A stretch of DNA of 32,882 bases from Pseudomonadota bacterium (GCA_021826025.1 JAKBBG010000013.1:1-32882), one strand, 5' to 3'; counted from the stretch's first letter, positions 1 through 8,192 are shown. Notes: generated from the letters alone by a model not told the origin. Made by a program: numbers and translations.

Positions 1-940
1 GGATCGCCGTATTGAGGGAATTGTAGGCACTCACGAACGTATTGACGGCGGCCGTGATGCCGGAGGTGTTGTTGGTGACCGAAATGGAGGCCGGCGACGT
101 GGTGACCGCATTGAGGTTGAACGTCAGACCCTGGATGGCGCTGCTCACCGTGTTGCTGTTCTGGGTGACGTTGATGCCATTGACCGTCATCTGAGCACTT
201 TGCGCGGCGGCGGTTTGCGACAGGTTTTGCGTTCCGGCGGGGTTTTCGCTCAGCAGGCTGCTGATCGCCGAATCGCCCGTCACGGAAATCTGCATGCTGT
301 TGCTGGCGCCGGTGGGCCCGGTCAAAACCAGCCGGTAGGGGTTGGCGCTGCCGTCGTTGACGATGCTGGCAGAGACCCCGATGTTGGCCGCATTGATGGC
401 ATCCGCAATGCCCTGCAGCGAATTGTTGCTGCTGTCGATGGTGACCGTCTTGGTGCCGTTGCCGCCGGGGGTAAACGTGGCGCCGCTGTAAGTGCCGTTG
501 CTCAGCGTGCCGCCGCTGATGGTGCCGAACGTGAAGGACAGCGTGGTGGAAGCGCCGCTGCCGATGGCGGCCGTGGAGCTGGTCTGCCCGGCAGCCACCA
601 GGCTTTGCGCCTGGGCCAGCGCCGACACCGACACGGAGTAGTTGCCCAAGGCTGCGCCGCTCGCCGCGCTCACGCCGACAGCCGAACTGGACGAGGTGGC
701 ATTGAGCGACTGGTATTGTCCCACCGACGTCAGCGCCTGAACCGACGTCTGGAAAGCCGTGAGCGCGCCCTTGACGGTACCCAGGGCCGTGAGCTGGGTC
801 TGGTACCCCGCTTCCTGCTGTTGCAGCAGCGTGACGGGCTGGCTTTCCACCGTCATCAGCTGGCTGACGATGCTGGAAACGTCGATCGACTGGGTGGTGA
901 CAGGGGCTGCGGAAATCGTCGATGCGGTGCCGATGGCCAT
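1..940 (-). CDS. fliD: Flagellar filament cap protein FliD (HAP2), 5' part only
   Basis: FliD forms the cap at the filament tip and folds exported flagellin into place. About 313 N-terminal residues are visible; the 3' end lies outside the window. The protein starts MAIGTASTISAAPVTTQS and continues with a typical FliD N-terminal region (SIDVSSIVSQLMTVESQPV, then a Leu/Gln-rich coiled coil), followed by Ser/Thr/Gly-rich surface repeats with hook-IN-like segments. The start at 940 is supported by AAGGACG four bases before the ATG. It lies 14 bp after flaG and is probably co-transcribed with flaG and fliC. No sigma-28 promoter is visible directly in front of it. Assignment is by sequence recognition and by the fliC-flaG-fliD order common in proteobacteria. 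Confidence 0.93.
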   Translation of the reverse strand, partial: MAIGTASTISAAPVTTQSIDVSSIVSQLMTVESQPVTLLQQQEAGYQTQLTALGTVKGALTAFQTSVQALTSVGQYQSLNATSSSSAVGVSAASGAALGNYSVSVSALAQAQSLVAAGQTSSTAAIGSGASTTLSFTFGTISGGTLSNGTYSGATFTPGGNGTKTVTIDSSNNSLQGIADAINAANIGVSASIVNDGSANPYRLVLTGPTGASNSMQISVTGDSAISSLLSENPAGTQNLSQTAAAQSAQMTVNGINVTQNSNTVSSAIQGLTFNLNAVTTSPASISVTNNTSGITAAVNTFVSAYNSLNTAI

Positions 941-954
941 GGAACGTCCTTAAC

Positions 955-1353
955 TCAGACTTTCTGCTGATGCAGCATGCCCTGCTGCATGGAATCGATC
1001 GCCTGGGCGATGGCCAGCGCCTGTTGCGACGGAATCTGCTTGATCACGGTACCGGTTCCCGATTCCACCACCTTGACCACCGTCTCCTTGGTGCTCTGGT
1101 CGATGCTGAACGTCACTCCCCGGTTGAGGAACTGGGCAGACTGGTTGAGACTCACCACGGCCGCCTGGATCTGTGCCGCACTCTGGGCTGAAGGCTGGGC
1201 GCCGTTCTGCTGGGTCGTGCTGGCGCCCTGGCTGCCGGGCACCGGCGGCGTCCCGGCAGGCACATTGGGCAGCGGCGCGGCAGAAGACGAAATCGGCCCG
1301 TCGCCAGGAGGCGGGGCCGGTGCGCTGCTGCCACTCAAATTCTGGATAATCAT
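955..1353 (-). CDS. flaG: FlaG family flagellar protein
   Basis: 132 residues. FlaG proteins are small cytoplasmic or secreted factors coded between flagellin and fliD that influence filament length; their mechanism is poorly known. The N-terminal 60 residues are a Pro/Ala/Ser/Gln-rich low-complexity stretch. The C-terminal half (about residues 70-125) is the conserved FlaG domain: SLNQSAQFLNRGVTFSIDQ, then VVKVVESGTGTVIKQIPS and an Ala-rich helix (residues in these motifs are directly readable). The ATG at 1353 has GAGGAT upstream. The gene sits between the flagellin terminator-like hairpin and fliD, so transcription probably depends on partial read-through from the flagellin promoter or on a weak local promoter that I could not identify. 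Confidence 0.9.
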   Translation of the reverse strand: MIIQNLSGSSAPAPPPGDGPISSSAAPLPNVPAGTPPVPGSQGASTTQQNGAQPSAQSAAQIQAAVVSLNQSAQFLNRGVTFSIDQSTKETVVKVVESGTGTVIKQIPSQQALAIAQAIDSMQQGMLHQQKV

Positions 1354-1377
1354 GGCCGTTATCCTCGAAGGTCGAAA

Positions 1378-1408
1378 CCCGGCGGACAGTCGTGAACTGT
1401 CCGCCGGG
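1378..1408 (-). terminator. Stem-loop between flagellin and flaG (terminator or processing site)
   Basis: A perfect 12-bp inverted repeat (CCCGGCGGACAG / CTGTCCGCCGGG) with a 7-nt loop lies 27 bp after the flagellin stop codon. On the minus strand it is followed by only three T residues, so it may be a leaky terminator. Such an arrangement would give much flagellin mRNA and little flaG-fliD mRNA, which suits the protein amounts needed. The structure is seen in sequence; the effect is inferred. Confidence 0.65.
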
Positions 1409-1435
1409 TCATCTTACTTTAAACGCCTCATTGCG

Positions 1436-3742
1436 TTACTTCAACAGCGTCAACACGGCGTTCGGCAGGGCGTTGGCCTGGGCCAGCATCGCCGTACCGG
1501 CCTGCTGCAGGATCTGGGCCTGCGTCAGGCTGGCCGTGGTGGCCGCAAAGTCGGTGTCCTGAATCCGGCTTTGGGCGGCTGACAGGTTCTGCACGCTGGT
1601 CTGGAGCGTGGTCACCACCGACTGGAAGCGGTTCTGCACCGCACCCATCTGGCCCATGGCGGTGTTCACCGTGTTGATGGCCCCGTCGATGGTGGCAATC
1701 GCGTTCGAGGCATCGGATGCCGTGAGAACGTCCATCGCCGAAATGCTGTTCACCGTTGAAGACAGCGTGGAGGCAACGGTTTGGGTCGTGAATCCCGCTT
1801 CAGTTGCCAATGCCCCGCCGATCACGATCCCGCCGCTCTGTGTGCTGGACAAGGAAATCGTGCCATGTGTTTGCTGAGTCGTATCGCTAATCAATGCAGT
1901 GCCACCCGCGACTGTGGAAATTCCACCATAAGACTTCGTCGCCGAGGTAACAGAGCTGGCGGTGGAAGTCGAGGTTTGCCCCGTTGCAGTTAATGCACCG
2001 CCAGTTACAGAAGATAGCGTCAGTGCCGACCCGGTGGCTAACGTACCGCCAGTAAAGTTACTGGCGGCTACAGCCACCCCTCCAACATTAACCGCTGTTG
2101 CAGCTGTGCTCGAGCTTGCTGCAGTAACGGTATTACCATTTACTGTTGCGGTACCAGCCGTCGAGCTGGTTTCGGTAGCCAGTTGATATGAGACACTGAC
2201 ACTGACAGCCTTTCCATCCGGACCTGTCACTTGAAAGTTGCCGTTGGCAAAGCTACCGCTGACATGATAGCCCGCTGCCAGGAGCGAGGACAACGTGCCA
2301 CTTGCAGACGTAGCACCAAGCGCACTGTCGATGTTGGCCCCTGTAACTGCGGAAGCTACGTTGCCTCCCGTATAACCATTACCTACGCCAAAGACAGACC
2401 CCCCCGCAGTAAAAGAACTGGTTGTTCCGTTATACCCGATTGTAACTACGGCCTGCATCTGATAGTAGTTATATTGACCTGAAGTACCCGGAACGGTGGG
2501 TGTGACCGTATAAGAGGCCCCAGACGCACCAATCCCCGTTCCTTGCGTTGCCGTTCCCACAGTACTGGCCACCGAAACTTGAGAACTGGTGAAACCCGTC
2601 AGATTCAAGAAGTTCTGCAGCTGGGCTGACCCGGAATAGTTAGCGGAAGTACTGTTTCCGGTCGAGGCTCCGTTAAGCGTTGTATTGCCTGCGGTGCCGC
2701 CGTCCGTAAATTTGAAGTAGCCCGAGTTGAGCTGGATCTGGATATTCCGGCCATCCGCTGCCGATAGGGAAACTGCGCCTGTGGAGGCGTTTGCAGTGGC
2801 TGTCACGCCAGTCTGGGCAGTTACCGCATTGATTGCGGCAGCAAGATTCGCACCCTCACCAGCAGCCGTGCCACCAGCAACCACGGCGCCAACATTGACT
2901 CCATTTACGCTGAAAGAATTCGCCGCAAGCGACTGCCCAAAGAGGGATGTCGCTGACGGAGTGTATCCAGTATCACTTGCAACAGTCCCTGTAGGCACAG
3001 TTCCAGTCACGGTCGTTGCGTTGGCTGTTGCGGTGACCCCGCTAGAGGAGGTAATGCTATTAATTGCCTGGGCGATGGAATATGCGCTGTCGGCAGTTTG
3101 GCCCGGCGCAGAGCCCAGCTGTGAAGCTCCAACTTGATAGCCATTCAGGGTCAGATCACCTGCCGCAAGCGCTGCCGTTGTGGCTGTACCCGTATAGTTG
3201 GACGAATAGCTAGAGCCCGCGCTACCCAGCTGGGTGGTGCCCATGTTGGCAATGGAGGCAACTTGGATCACGTCGTTGGACGTGTTGTTGGCACCGACCT
3301 GGAAGTTCTGGGCGGTGAACGTGCCGTTCAGCAGGTTCACACCGTTGAACGCGGTGGAGCCCGCCACGCGGTCGATTTCAGCCTTGAGCTGTTGCACTTC
3401 CGCGTTCATGGAAGCGCGGTCGGAAGCGGAATAGGTGGCGTTGGCGGACTGCACGGCGAGGCTTCGCATCGTCTGCAGGTTCTGCACGATGGACTGCATG
3501 GCGCCCTGCGCCGTCTGGGCCAGCGAAATGCCGTCGTTGGCGTTTCGGATGGCCTGATTCTGGCCGGCGATCTGGCTGCCCATGCGGGTGGCAATGGCCA
3601 TCCCTGCCGCATCGTCCGCCGCGCTGTTGATGCGCAGGCCGGAGGACAGGCGCTGGATGTCGGTCGCCAGGGTGCTCTGCGAATTGGCCAGGTTGGCTTG
3701 CGCGTTGAGCGATACGATGTTGGTGTTGATGTACATTGCCAT
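1436..3742 (-). CDS. fliC: Flagellin, unusually long (768 aa)
   Basis: The filament subunit, exported through the flagellar type III machine. The N-terminal D0/D1 region (MAMYINTNIVSLNAQANLAN, then residues to about 180) and the C-terminal D1/D0 region (last ~110 residues, with SRIQDTDFAATTASLTQAQI and ending in LLK) are classic. Between them lies a ~470-residue Ser/Thr/Gly/Ala-rich variable region with at least two Flagellin_IN-like repeats, near residues 195-250 and 270-340 (FSVNGVNVGAVVAGG and AAAINAVTAQTGVTATA). Typical flagellins have 270-500 residues, so the surface domains are greatly enlarged. The ATG at 3742 is chosen because AAAGGAG lies about 9 bases upstream; an in-frame start 33 bases earlier lacks such a site. 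A sigma-28 promoter lies upstream and a strong hairpin downstream. The central region is visibly poorer in GC than the ends. Confidence 0.97.
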   Translation of the reverse strand: MAMYINTNIVSLNAQANLANSQSTLATDIQRLSSGLRINSAADDAAGMAIATRMGSQIAGQNQAIRNANDGISLAQTAQGAMQSIVQNLQTMRSLAVQSANATYSASDRASMNAEVQQLKAEIDRVAGSTAFNGVNLLNGTFTAQNFQVGANNTSNDVIQVASIANMGTTQLGSAGSSYSSNYTGTATTAALAAGDLTLNGYQVGASQLGSAPGQTADSAYSIAQAINSITSSSGVTATANATTVTGTVPTGTVASDTGYTPSATSLFGQSLAANSFSVNGVNVGAVVAGGTAAGEGANLAAAINAVTAQTGVTATANASTGAVSLSAADGRNIQIQLNSGYFKFTDGGTAGNTTLNGASTGNSTSANYSGSAQLQNFLNLTGFTSSQVSVASTVGTATQGTGIGASGASYTVTPTVPGTSGQYNYYQMQAVVTIGYNGTTSSFTAGGSVFGVGNGYTGGNVASAVTGANIDSALGATSASGTLSSLLAAGYHVSGSFANGNFQVTGPDGKAVSVSVSYQLATETSSTAGTATVNGNTVTAASSSTAATAVNVGGVAVAASNFTGGTLATGSALTLSSVTGGALTATGQTSTSTASSVTSATKSYGGISTVAGGTALISDTTQQTHGTISLSSTQSGGIVIGGALATEAGFTTQTVASTLSSTVNSISAMDVLTASDASNAIATIDGAINTVNTAMGQMGAVQNRFQSVVTTLQTSVQNLSAAQSRIQDTDFAATTASLTQAQILQQAGTAMLAQANALPNAVLTLLK

Positions 3743-3838
3743 GGTGTTAGCACTCCTTTTAAACAGGACCCGCACAGCGTGCCTGCTGTGCTGCGGGCGG
3801 TCTCTGGATTGCGCTCAGTGAGCAACCCTTTGGTCCAG

Positions 3839-3865
3839 TTATCGGAAGCGCCTTGGGAAACTTTA
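3839..3865 (-). promoter_or_regulatory. Sigma-28 (FliA) promoter of flagellin
   Basis: On the minus strand: TAAAGTTT (3865-3858), 11-nt spacer, TCCGATAA (3846-3839). The sigma-28 consensus is TAAAGTTT-N11-GCCGATAA, so only one position differs. Transcription should begin near 3832, giving a leader of about 90 nt before the flagellin ATG. Confidence 0.93.
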
Positions 3866-3911
3866 GCGCGAAATTTGCAACAGCCTGCATTCCCGGTGCG
3901 GCCGGCATAGC

Positions 3912-5636
3912 CTAGTCCGCCTTCACCACGCGGTTTTTTCCCGCATCCTTGGCCTGGTACATGGCCTGGTCCGCCCGCGAGATGACATCCTCCACGGGTT
4001 CGCCGGCCGCGCGGGACGCGACGCCGGCGCTGAACGTGATCACCAGACGTTCCCCGTTGTATTCGAAAAGCTTTTTGGTCAGAAGCCGCTGCAGGCGGCC
4101 GATGATGTCGGTGGCTTCGCCGGCCCCGCTGCCCGGCAGGACCACCAGGAATTCCTCGCCGCCGTAGCGCGCCACGGAATCGGACGGGCGCAGGGCCTCC
4201 CTGATCACTTCCGACACGTGCATCAGCGCCCGGTCTCCCGCCTGGTGTCCCAGCGTGTCGTTGAGCAGCTTGAAATTGTCGATGTCGATGAGCGCCACGC
4301 TCAGGGATTCCTGGCTGCGGTCCGACCGCGCCGTTTCCCGCTCCAGCATTTCGTCCAGCCCGCGCCGGTTGAGGGTGCCTGTGAGCTGGTCTTCCCGCAC
4401 CAGTTCGCTCACCTGCTCCAGTTCCTGCTCCAGTTGCCGGATGCGGTGTTCCGCTTCGTCGGCCTGGCGTCGCGCTTCCACCAGCTCCTCATGGGAGCGC
4501 AGGGCGCTTGCCTGGATCACGCGCGTGTCCTGCATGATGTCTTCCAGGATATGGCCCAGTTCGGTGAGGTTGTCCGCCTGGCCGATTTTCTGGTTGTAGG
4601 CTTCCATTTTGGCGTGGTATTCGCCGGTGCTTTCCGTCAGCTCGCCCATGCGGTCGATGAACGAGGTCATGAGGCTCTTGAGCGTCGCCTTGGCGTCCGC
4701 CAGGCTTTTCTTGAGCGTGCTCTGCTTGATGAGCGCATCGCGCAGGTTGCGTTCCGCGTCGGTGATGCTGCGCTTGTCGAGCGGCCGGGCAATGATTTCC
4801 TGCAGCACCACGATCTGCCCGCGCAGCCATTTGTCGTCGGCCACCAGTTCGCCCACGTTTTCCACCAGCAGGCGCAGCAGGCGCAGCAGCCCTTCCTGGA
4901 TTTTGGCCTTGTCCCCGCCGCGCAATTCCAGCTTCACCCAGAAATGGCGCAGCTTCTTCGCCAGTTCCATGAGCTGCCCCTGGTCGTTCACGGCGCGCAC
5001 CTGCCGGGCCAGATCCCGCACTTCTTCGGCGAGTTCCGGTTGCAGCGTCATGCCGCTTTCCAGGCTCTGGGCCAGCAATTCCTTCAGATGGCCGGTGATT
5101 TCGTGAGCGAGCGGGGCGGCGCTTGCCGGCGCGGCGGCAGCCGGCACGGCAGCGGGTACCGCGGAAGGCGCAGCCCCTTCCGGCGCAGCCGCGACGGGTG
5201 GCATCTTGCCCAGTTCCGGCTCCCGGTTTGCCGCGCCGCTCTCGGCTGCGGGAGGTGTTGCGGGCACCGTGCCTCCGGCACTGGACCAGGAGCGCAGCAA
5301 GCCGTGCAGTTTCTCGTAGAGCACGTCGGGGTTGGCTGAAAACTTGCTGAGCACCGTATCCAGGCCGTCCTTTTTGCGCGAAAGGGTGATGCCTTTGTGA
5401 TGGGCTTCGAGCTGGCGCAGCAGATCCCGGATCAGTCCCGACCAGGCCGGCACGGGGCGCGCCGGCGCAGCCGCCTCCTGCGGCTGTCTGCCGCCGCCTT
5501 CGGAAGGTTCCGGAGGTTTGCCGCTGACTTCGGCATAAATGCGTGCGTAATTTTCCGGTGTCGGCGCGAGTTTCCGGGAAACCAGGGTTTTCAGGGTCTT
5601 GCTTGCGATTTCTGCGGGGCTGCTGGGGGATGCCAT
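3912..5636 (-). CDS. GGDEF diguanylate cyclase with long helical N-terminal region
   Basis: 574 residues; predicted to make cyclic di-GMP from two GTP. The GGDEF domain spans about residues 416-574: DQLTGTLNRRGLDEM, ALIDIDNFKLLNDTLGH (metal and GTP-binding part), active-site GGEEF at 492-496, and an intact product-inhibition I-site RPSD at 483-486, five residues before GGEEF. The rest has no transmembrane segment: residues 1-115 are helical (starting near SKTLKTLVSRKLAPTPENYA), 120-175 form an Ala/Pro linker, and 180-410 are long helices ending in a coiled coil directly before the GGDEF domain. The protein is probably cytosolic and dimerises through that coil. It is the last gene of a unit with a ParA-like ATPase and a membrane-anchored coiled-coil protein (20-bp gap). 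Activity and target are not known. Confidence 0.9.
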   Translation of the reverse strand: MASPSSPAEIASKTLKTLVSRKLAPTPENYARIYAEVSGKPPEPSEGGGRQPQEAAAPARPVPAWSGLIRDLLRQLEAHHKGITLSRKKDGLDTVLSKFSANPDVLYEKLHGLLRSWSSAGGTVPATPPAAESGAANREPELGKMPPVAAAPEGAAPSAVPAAVPAAAAPASAAPLAHEITGHLKELLAQSLESGMTLQPELAEEVRDLARQVRAVNDQGQLMELAKKLRHFWVKLELRGGDKAKIQEGLLRLLRLLVENVGELVADDKWLRGQIVVLQEIIARPLDKRSITDAERNLRDALIKQSTLKKSLADAKATLKSLMTSFIDRMGELTESTGEYHAKMEAYNQKIGQADNLTELGHILEDIMQDTRVIQASALRSHEELVEARRQADEAEHRIRQLEQELEQVSELVREDQLTGTLNRRGLDEMLERETARSDRSQESLSVALIDIDNFKLLNDTLGHQAGDRALMHVSEVIREALRPSDSVARYGGEEFLVVLPGSGAGEATDIIGRLQRLLTKKLFEYNGERLVITFSAGVASRAAGEPVEDVISRADQAMYQAKDAGKNRVVKAD

Positions 5637-5656
5637 GCGATTTTTCAGGATAACGG

Positions 5657-6394
5657 TTACGGGAACAGGTAAAGTTTCAACGGGTGCAGCCAGGTCTGCC
5701 CTTGCCAGGCCAGGCCGGCGCCCATGCCGGCCCAGGTGAGCGCGAGCAGGATTGACAGTGCCCGAACCCTGCGGCGGCTGCGGCGCACGGTCACCTGCAT
5801 TTCCAGCAAGTCCACGGTTTCCTGGGCGGCCTGCAGGGCTTGCCGCTGACTTGCCGCCAGCGCCTGCTCGAGCGCCTCCTGCTGCTGGAATTTCTGAACC
5901 AGGTCGGCCTGGACCGCCCTGCGCGCCGCCGTGGCTTCCTGGGCGCGGGTTTCCGCTTCGCCCCGCTGCCGGGCGAGCACCGTGGCCCGGACCTCCTCGT
6001 CGATGCGCTCGCGCGCCGCCTTCAAGGCCGCCTCCAGGGCGAGCCGGCGTTCCTCGGCGGCTTCCAGGGCGCGCACTTCCAGCAGTATGCGCTCATTGTC
6101 CGTTTCGATGGCTCGCAATTCCGCTTCCATTCGGCGCTCCACCGCCGCGATGGCCTGATTTTCGGCCCGCAGACGCTCCTGCTCCAGGCGTTGCAGGTCC
6201 ATCTCCCGGGACTGCAGCAGCTCGCCGGGCGATACGGACCGCAGCTGGGCCTCGGCACGCTGCCGCGCCTGCTCTGCAAGCTGCGCTTCCGTTTCGGCCT
6301 CGATGCGGGCGCGCGCCTGCCGGATGTTTTCCACGGCATCGGGATAGTCTTCGGCCAATGCGTTGAATCGATACACCGAACCTTGAGCAGACAT
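5657..6394 (-). CDS. Coiled-coil protein with C-terminal membrane anchor, unknown function
   Basis: 245 residues, not recognised as a named family. Residues 1-20 look non-helical (MSAQGSVYRFNALAEDY); residues about 20-205 are an almost unbroken Glu/Ala/Arg/Gln-rich coiled coil (for example MDLQRLEQERLRAENQAIAA). A basic patch (RRSRRRVR) is followed by one hydrophobic segment (ALSILLALTWAGMGAGLAW, about 213-231) and a short tail ending in KLYLFP. It is thus likely an inner-membrane protein with a long cytoplasmic rod. The start at 6394 has GGGGAGG five bases upstream; an in-frame start at 6421 would overlap parA. It lies 23 bp after the ParA-like gene and 20 bp before the diguanylate cyclase, so a shared role is likely. 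The role itself is inference: it could be a scaffold or membrane landmark. Confidence 0.8.
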   Translation of the reverse strand: MSAQGSVYRFNALAEDYPDAVENIRQARARIEAETEAQLAEQARQRAEAQLRSVSPGELLQSREMDLQRLEQERLRAENQAIAAVERRMEAELRAIETDNERILLEVRALEAAEERRLALEAALKAARERIDEEVRATVLARQRGEAETRAQEATAARRAVQADLVQKFQQQEALEQALAASQRQALQAAQETVDLLEMQVTVRRSRRRVRALSILLALTWAGMGAGLAWQGQTWLHPLKLYLFP

Positions 6395-6417
6395 GGTGCC
6401 TCCCCGCTGGGTTAAAT

Positions 6418-7197
6418 TCACTGGGCCGAACCGGCCTCAAAAAAACCGCTCTCCAGGAGCTCGTGCGCGAGCGCGGCGTAATCGGCCGCCCCCGCGCTCT
6501 GTGCGGCGTAGCTGAACACGTCCTGGCCGTGCATGGGGCTCGTGGCGAGCGCCGCGTTTTCGCAAATGCGGGTATTGCATACCCGCGTCCCGTAACGCTC
6601 CTTCAGCTGCTGGTAAATTTCGTAAGACAGCTTGCGGCGGGGATCGAATCGGGTCACCACGATGCGCTGCCGGTAAATCCGGCCAAGTTTCTTTTCCAGC
6701 ACGCGCAACGCCCCGTCAAGCTTGTGCACCCCTTCCAGCGACAGGTAGTCGGCCGAGACCGGGATCAGCACCCGGTCGGCAGCCAGCAGCGCATTGAGCG
6801 TCAGAACCCCCAGCATCGGACAGCAATCGATCAGGATGGGAGCCCCGCGCGCCGTAAGGTCCGGATCGAGCCCCTGCCGCAGCAGGGTGGCTGCCCTGGC
6901 GTCGCTGCCGTAAAGGGCGTCCACTTTGGAAAGCTCCAGGGAAGAAGGCACGATTTTCCAGCCGGCAGGCGCGTCCCGCAGCAGCTGCGACAGCGGCGTC
7001 TTGTCCTTGAAAAAGGCCACCATGCCTGTGCCCAGCGCCCCGTCGCGGATGCGGCAGGCCAGGCTCAAATGGGCCTGCGGGTCGAGGTCCAGGGCGATGG
7101 GCGGGCGTTTTTCACGGGCAAGGGCCGATGCCAGATTAAGACAGGTCGTGGTCTTGCCGACCCCTCCCTTCTGGTTGAATACCGCAATGACCGCCAT
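6418..7197 (-). CDS. ParA/MinD-type ATPase
   Basis: 259 residues; a Walker-type cytoskeletal ATPase of the kind that positions DNA, chemoreceptor arrays or other cargo. A deviant Walker A is intact at residues 10-17 (KGGVGKTT), the A' motif is LDLDPQAHLS, and the Walker B region reads ILIDCCPMLG, where most ParA proteins have D(C/T)PP. No N-terminal DNA-binding helix-turn-helix is visible, which places it with short, orphan ParA-like proteins and not with plasmid ParA carrying a DNA-binding domain. No parB follows; the next genes encode a membrane-anchored coiled coil and a diguanylate cyclase. Cargo positioning at the pole is a reasonable idea given the flagellar setting but is not shown. 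It is transcribed away from flgM across a ~220-bp gap. Confidence 0.92.
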   Translation of the reverse strand: MAVIAVFNQKGGVGKTTTCLNLASALAREKRPPIALDLDPQAHLSLACRIRDGALGTGMVAFFKDKTPLSQLLRDAPAGWKIVPSSLELSKVDALYGSDARAATLLRQGLDPDLTARGAPILIDCCPMLGVLTLNALLAADRVLIPVSADYLSLEGVHKLDGALRVLEKKLGRIYRQRIVVTRFDPRRKLSYEIYQQLKERYGTRVCNTRICENAALATSPMHGQDVFSYAAQSAGAADYAALAHELLESGFFEAGSAQ

Positions 7198-7358
7198 GCC
7201 GGAATGCCTTCATCCTGTGAAAACTGTCAATCCAGCCCCATTATGTCAAACGGGGGGAGCCGGCAATCTCATGAAATGAAGGGGTTTTCCCCGCTTTTGC
7301 CCGCTCAAAAATGCATGCGGCGGGGAAAATTGGGCGTACAATTAATTTCGGATCACCC

Positions 7359-7385
7359 TAAAGTTTTGATGGAAGCTGCCGAAAC
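7359..7385 (+). promoter_or_regulatory. Sigma-28 promoter of flgMN
   Basis: TAAAGTTT (7359-7366), 11-nt spacer, GCCGAAAC (7378-7385). The -35 matches the consensus fully; the -10 differs at two positions. Transcription should start about 25 nt before the flgM GTG codon. Confidence 0.88.
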
Positions 7386-7418
7386 CGGGGCTATGAGGCG
7401 AGTTTTCAGGAGATTCCC

Positions 7419-7751
7419 GTGAAAGTCGAAAAATCCGGCAAGACCCCACCTGTCAGTCCCGTTCGGGACGGGGTTGGCCGCGCCCAGTCGCCGCGCGCGA
7501 CGGGCTCGGGAACGGTTGCCGGGAACGTTCAGTCCGGCGGCTCCGGCAGCACCAGCGTCCACCTCGGGGAAAATGCCGCGCAATTGCAAAGCATCAGCAA
7601 CGGCATGGCCAACACGCCCGTGGTCAATTCGGCCAAAGTGGCGGAAATCAAGCAAGCCATCAGCGAAGGGCGGTTCCAGGTGAATGCCGGCGTGGTCGCG
7701 GACCAGTTGATCGCATCGGTGACCGAACTCATCAATTCAAGCCCGCACTGA
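7419..7751 (+). CDS. flgM: Anti-sigma-28 factor FlgM
   Basis: 110 residues. FlgM binds FliA and blocks late-gene transcription until it is exported through the finished hook-basal body. The N-terminal half is disordered and Ser/Gly/Pro-rich, as in other FlgM proteins; the C-terminal sigma-binding helices are visible in NSAKVAEIKQAISEGRFQV and ADQLIASVTELINSS (about residues 68-107). It starts with GTG at 7419, with CAGGAGA a few bases upstream. It is followed after 3 bp by flgN. The sigma-28 promoter just upstream means FliA drives its own inhibitor. Confidence 0.93.
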   Translation: MKVEKSGKTPPVSPVRDGVGRAQSPRATGSGTVAGNVQSGGSGSTSVHLGENAAQLQSISNGMANTPVVNSAKVAEIKQAISEGRFQVNAGVVADQLIASVTELINSSPH

Positions 7752-7754
7752 GCG

Positions 7755-8192
7755 ATGCCCGTTTCGGCCCCTGCCAACTGGGAGGACTGTCTCGCGGCTG
7801 AACACAAAGCCCTGCTGTCTTTTGTCGCCCTGCTGGAAGAAGAGCAGCGCACGCTGTTGTCCGGACAGCCGGAGTCCCTTCTCGATCTTGCGGACACCAA
7901 AACCCGCCTGGTGGAGGAACTCACGCACCTTGTCGGGCAGCGCCATCAGCTGCAGTCTGCCAGCCCGACCCCCGACGACCTGCGGTCGCGCCAGCTTTGG
8001 TCGGATATCCGGCAGCTGGCCGGGCGTGCCGAACAGCTCAACCGTACCAACGGGGAACTCATCCAGATCAAGCTGAGCCATAACCAGCAGGCTCTGGCGG
8101 TGCTGCACCAGGCCGCCAACAGCCCAAGCCTGTACGGCCCGGATGGCCAGCAGAACCTGTCCATCGGCAGCCGGAATCTGGGACGCGTCTAA
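7755..8192 (+). CDS. flgN: Flagellar export chaperone FlgN
   Basis: 145 residues, the usual size. FlgN escorts the hook-filament junction proteins FlgK and FlgL to the export gate. The protein is almost all helical, with the FlgN-type pattern LLEEEQRTLLSGQPESLLDL and a late NRTNGELIQIKLSHNQQAL segment, ending in a region with the common LYGPDGQ motif. It follows flgM by 3 bp, and the flgM-flgN pair is a standard arrangement. Its TAA stop overlaps the TAG stop of motD on the other strand (shared CTAA, 8189-8192), so there is no room for a terminator between the two convergent genes. Confidence 0.92.
   Translation: MPVSAPANWEDCLAAEHKALLSFVALLEEEQRTLLSGQPESLLDLADTKTRLVEELTHLVGQRHQLQSASPTPDDLRSRQLWSDIRQLAGRAEQLNRTNGELIQIKLSHNQQALAVLHQAANSPSLYGPDGQQNLSIGSRNLGRV

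Noticed and set aside
3743-3775. Upstream in-frame start for flagellin
   Set aside because: It would cover the AAAGGAG ribosome site and add 11 residues not found in flagellins.
4218-5339. A 373-codon plus-strand open frame opposite the diguanylate cyclase
   Set aside because: Its composition mirrors the coiled-coil and linker coding of the cyclase; no ribosome site or motif supports it.
5670-5696. TAAAGTTT on the plus strand with GCCAGGTC 11 nt later
   Set aside because: The -10 part matches only GCC, it lies inside the coiled-coil gene and it points antisense with no gene ahead. Probably chance.
7225-7249. Two TTGACA hexamers on the minus strand before the ParA-like gene
   Set aside because: No -10 hexamer lies 16-18 bases downstream of either, so I do not call a promoter.
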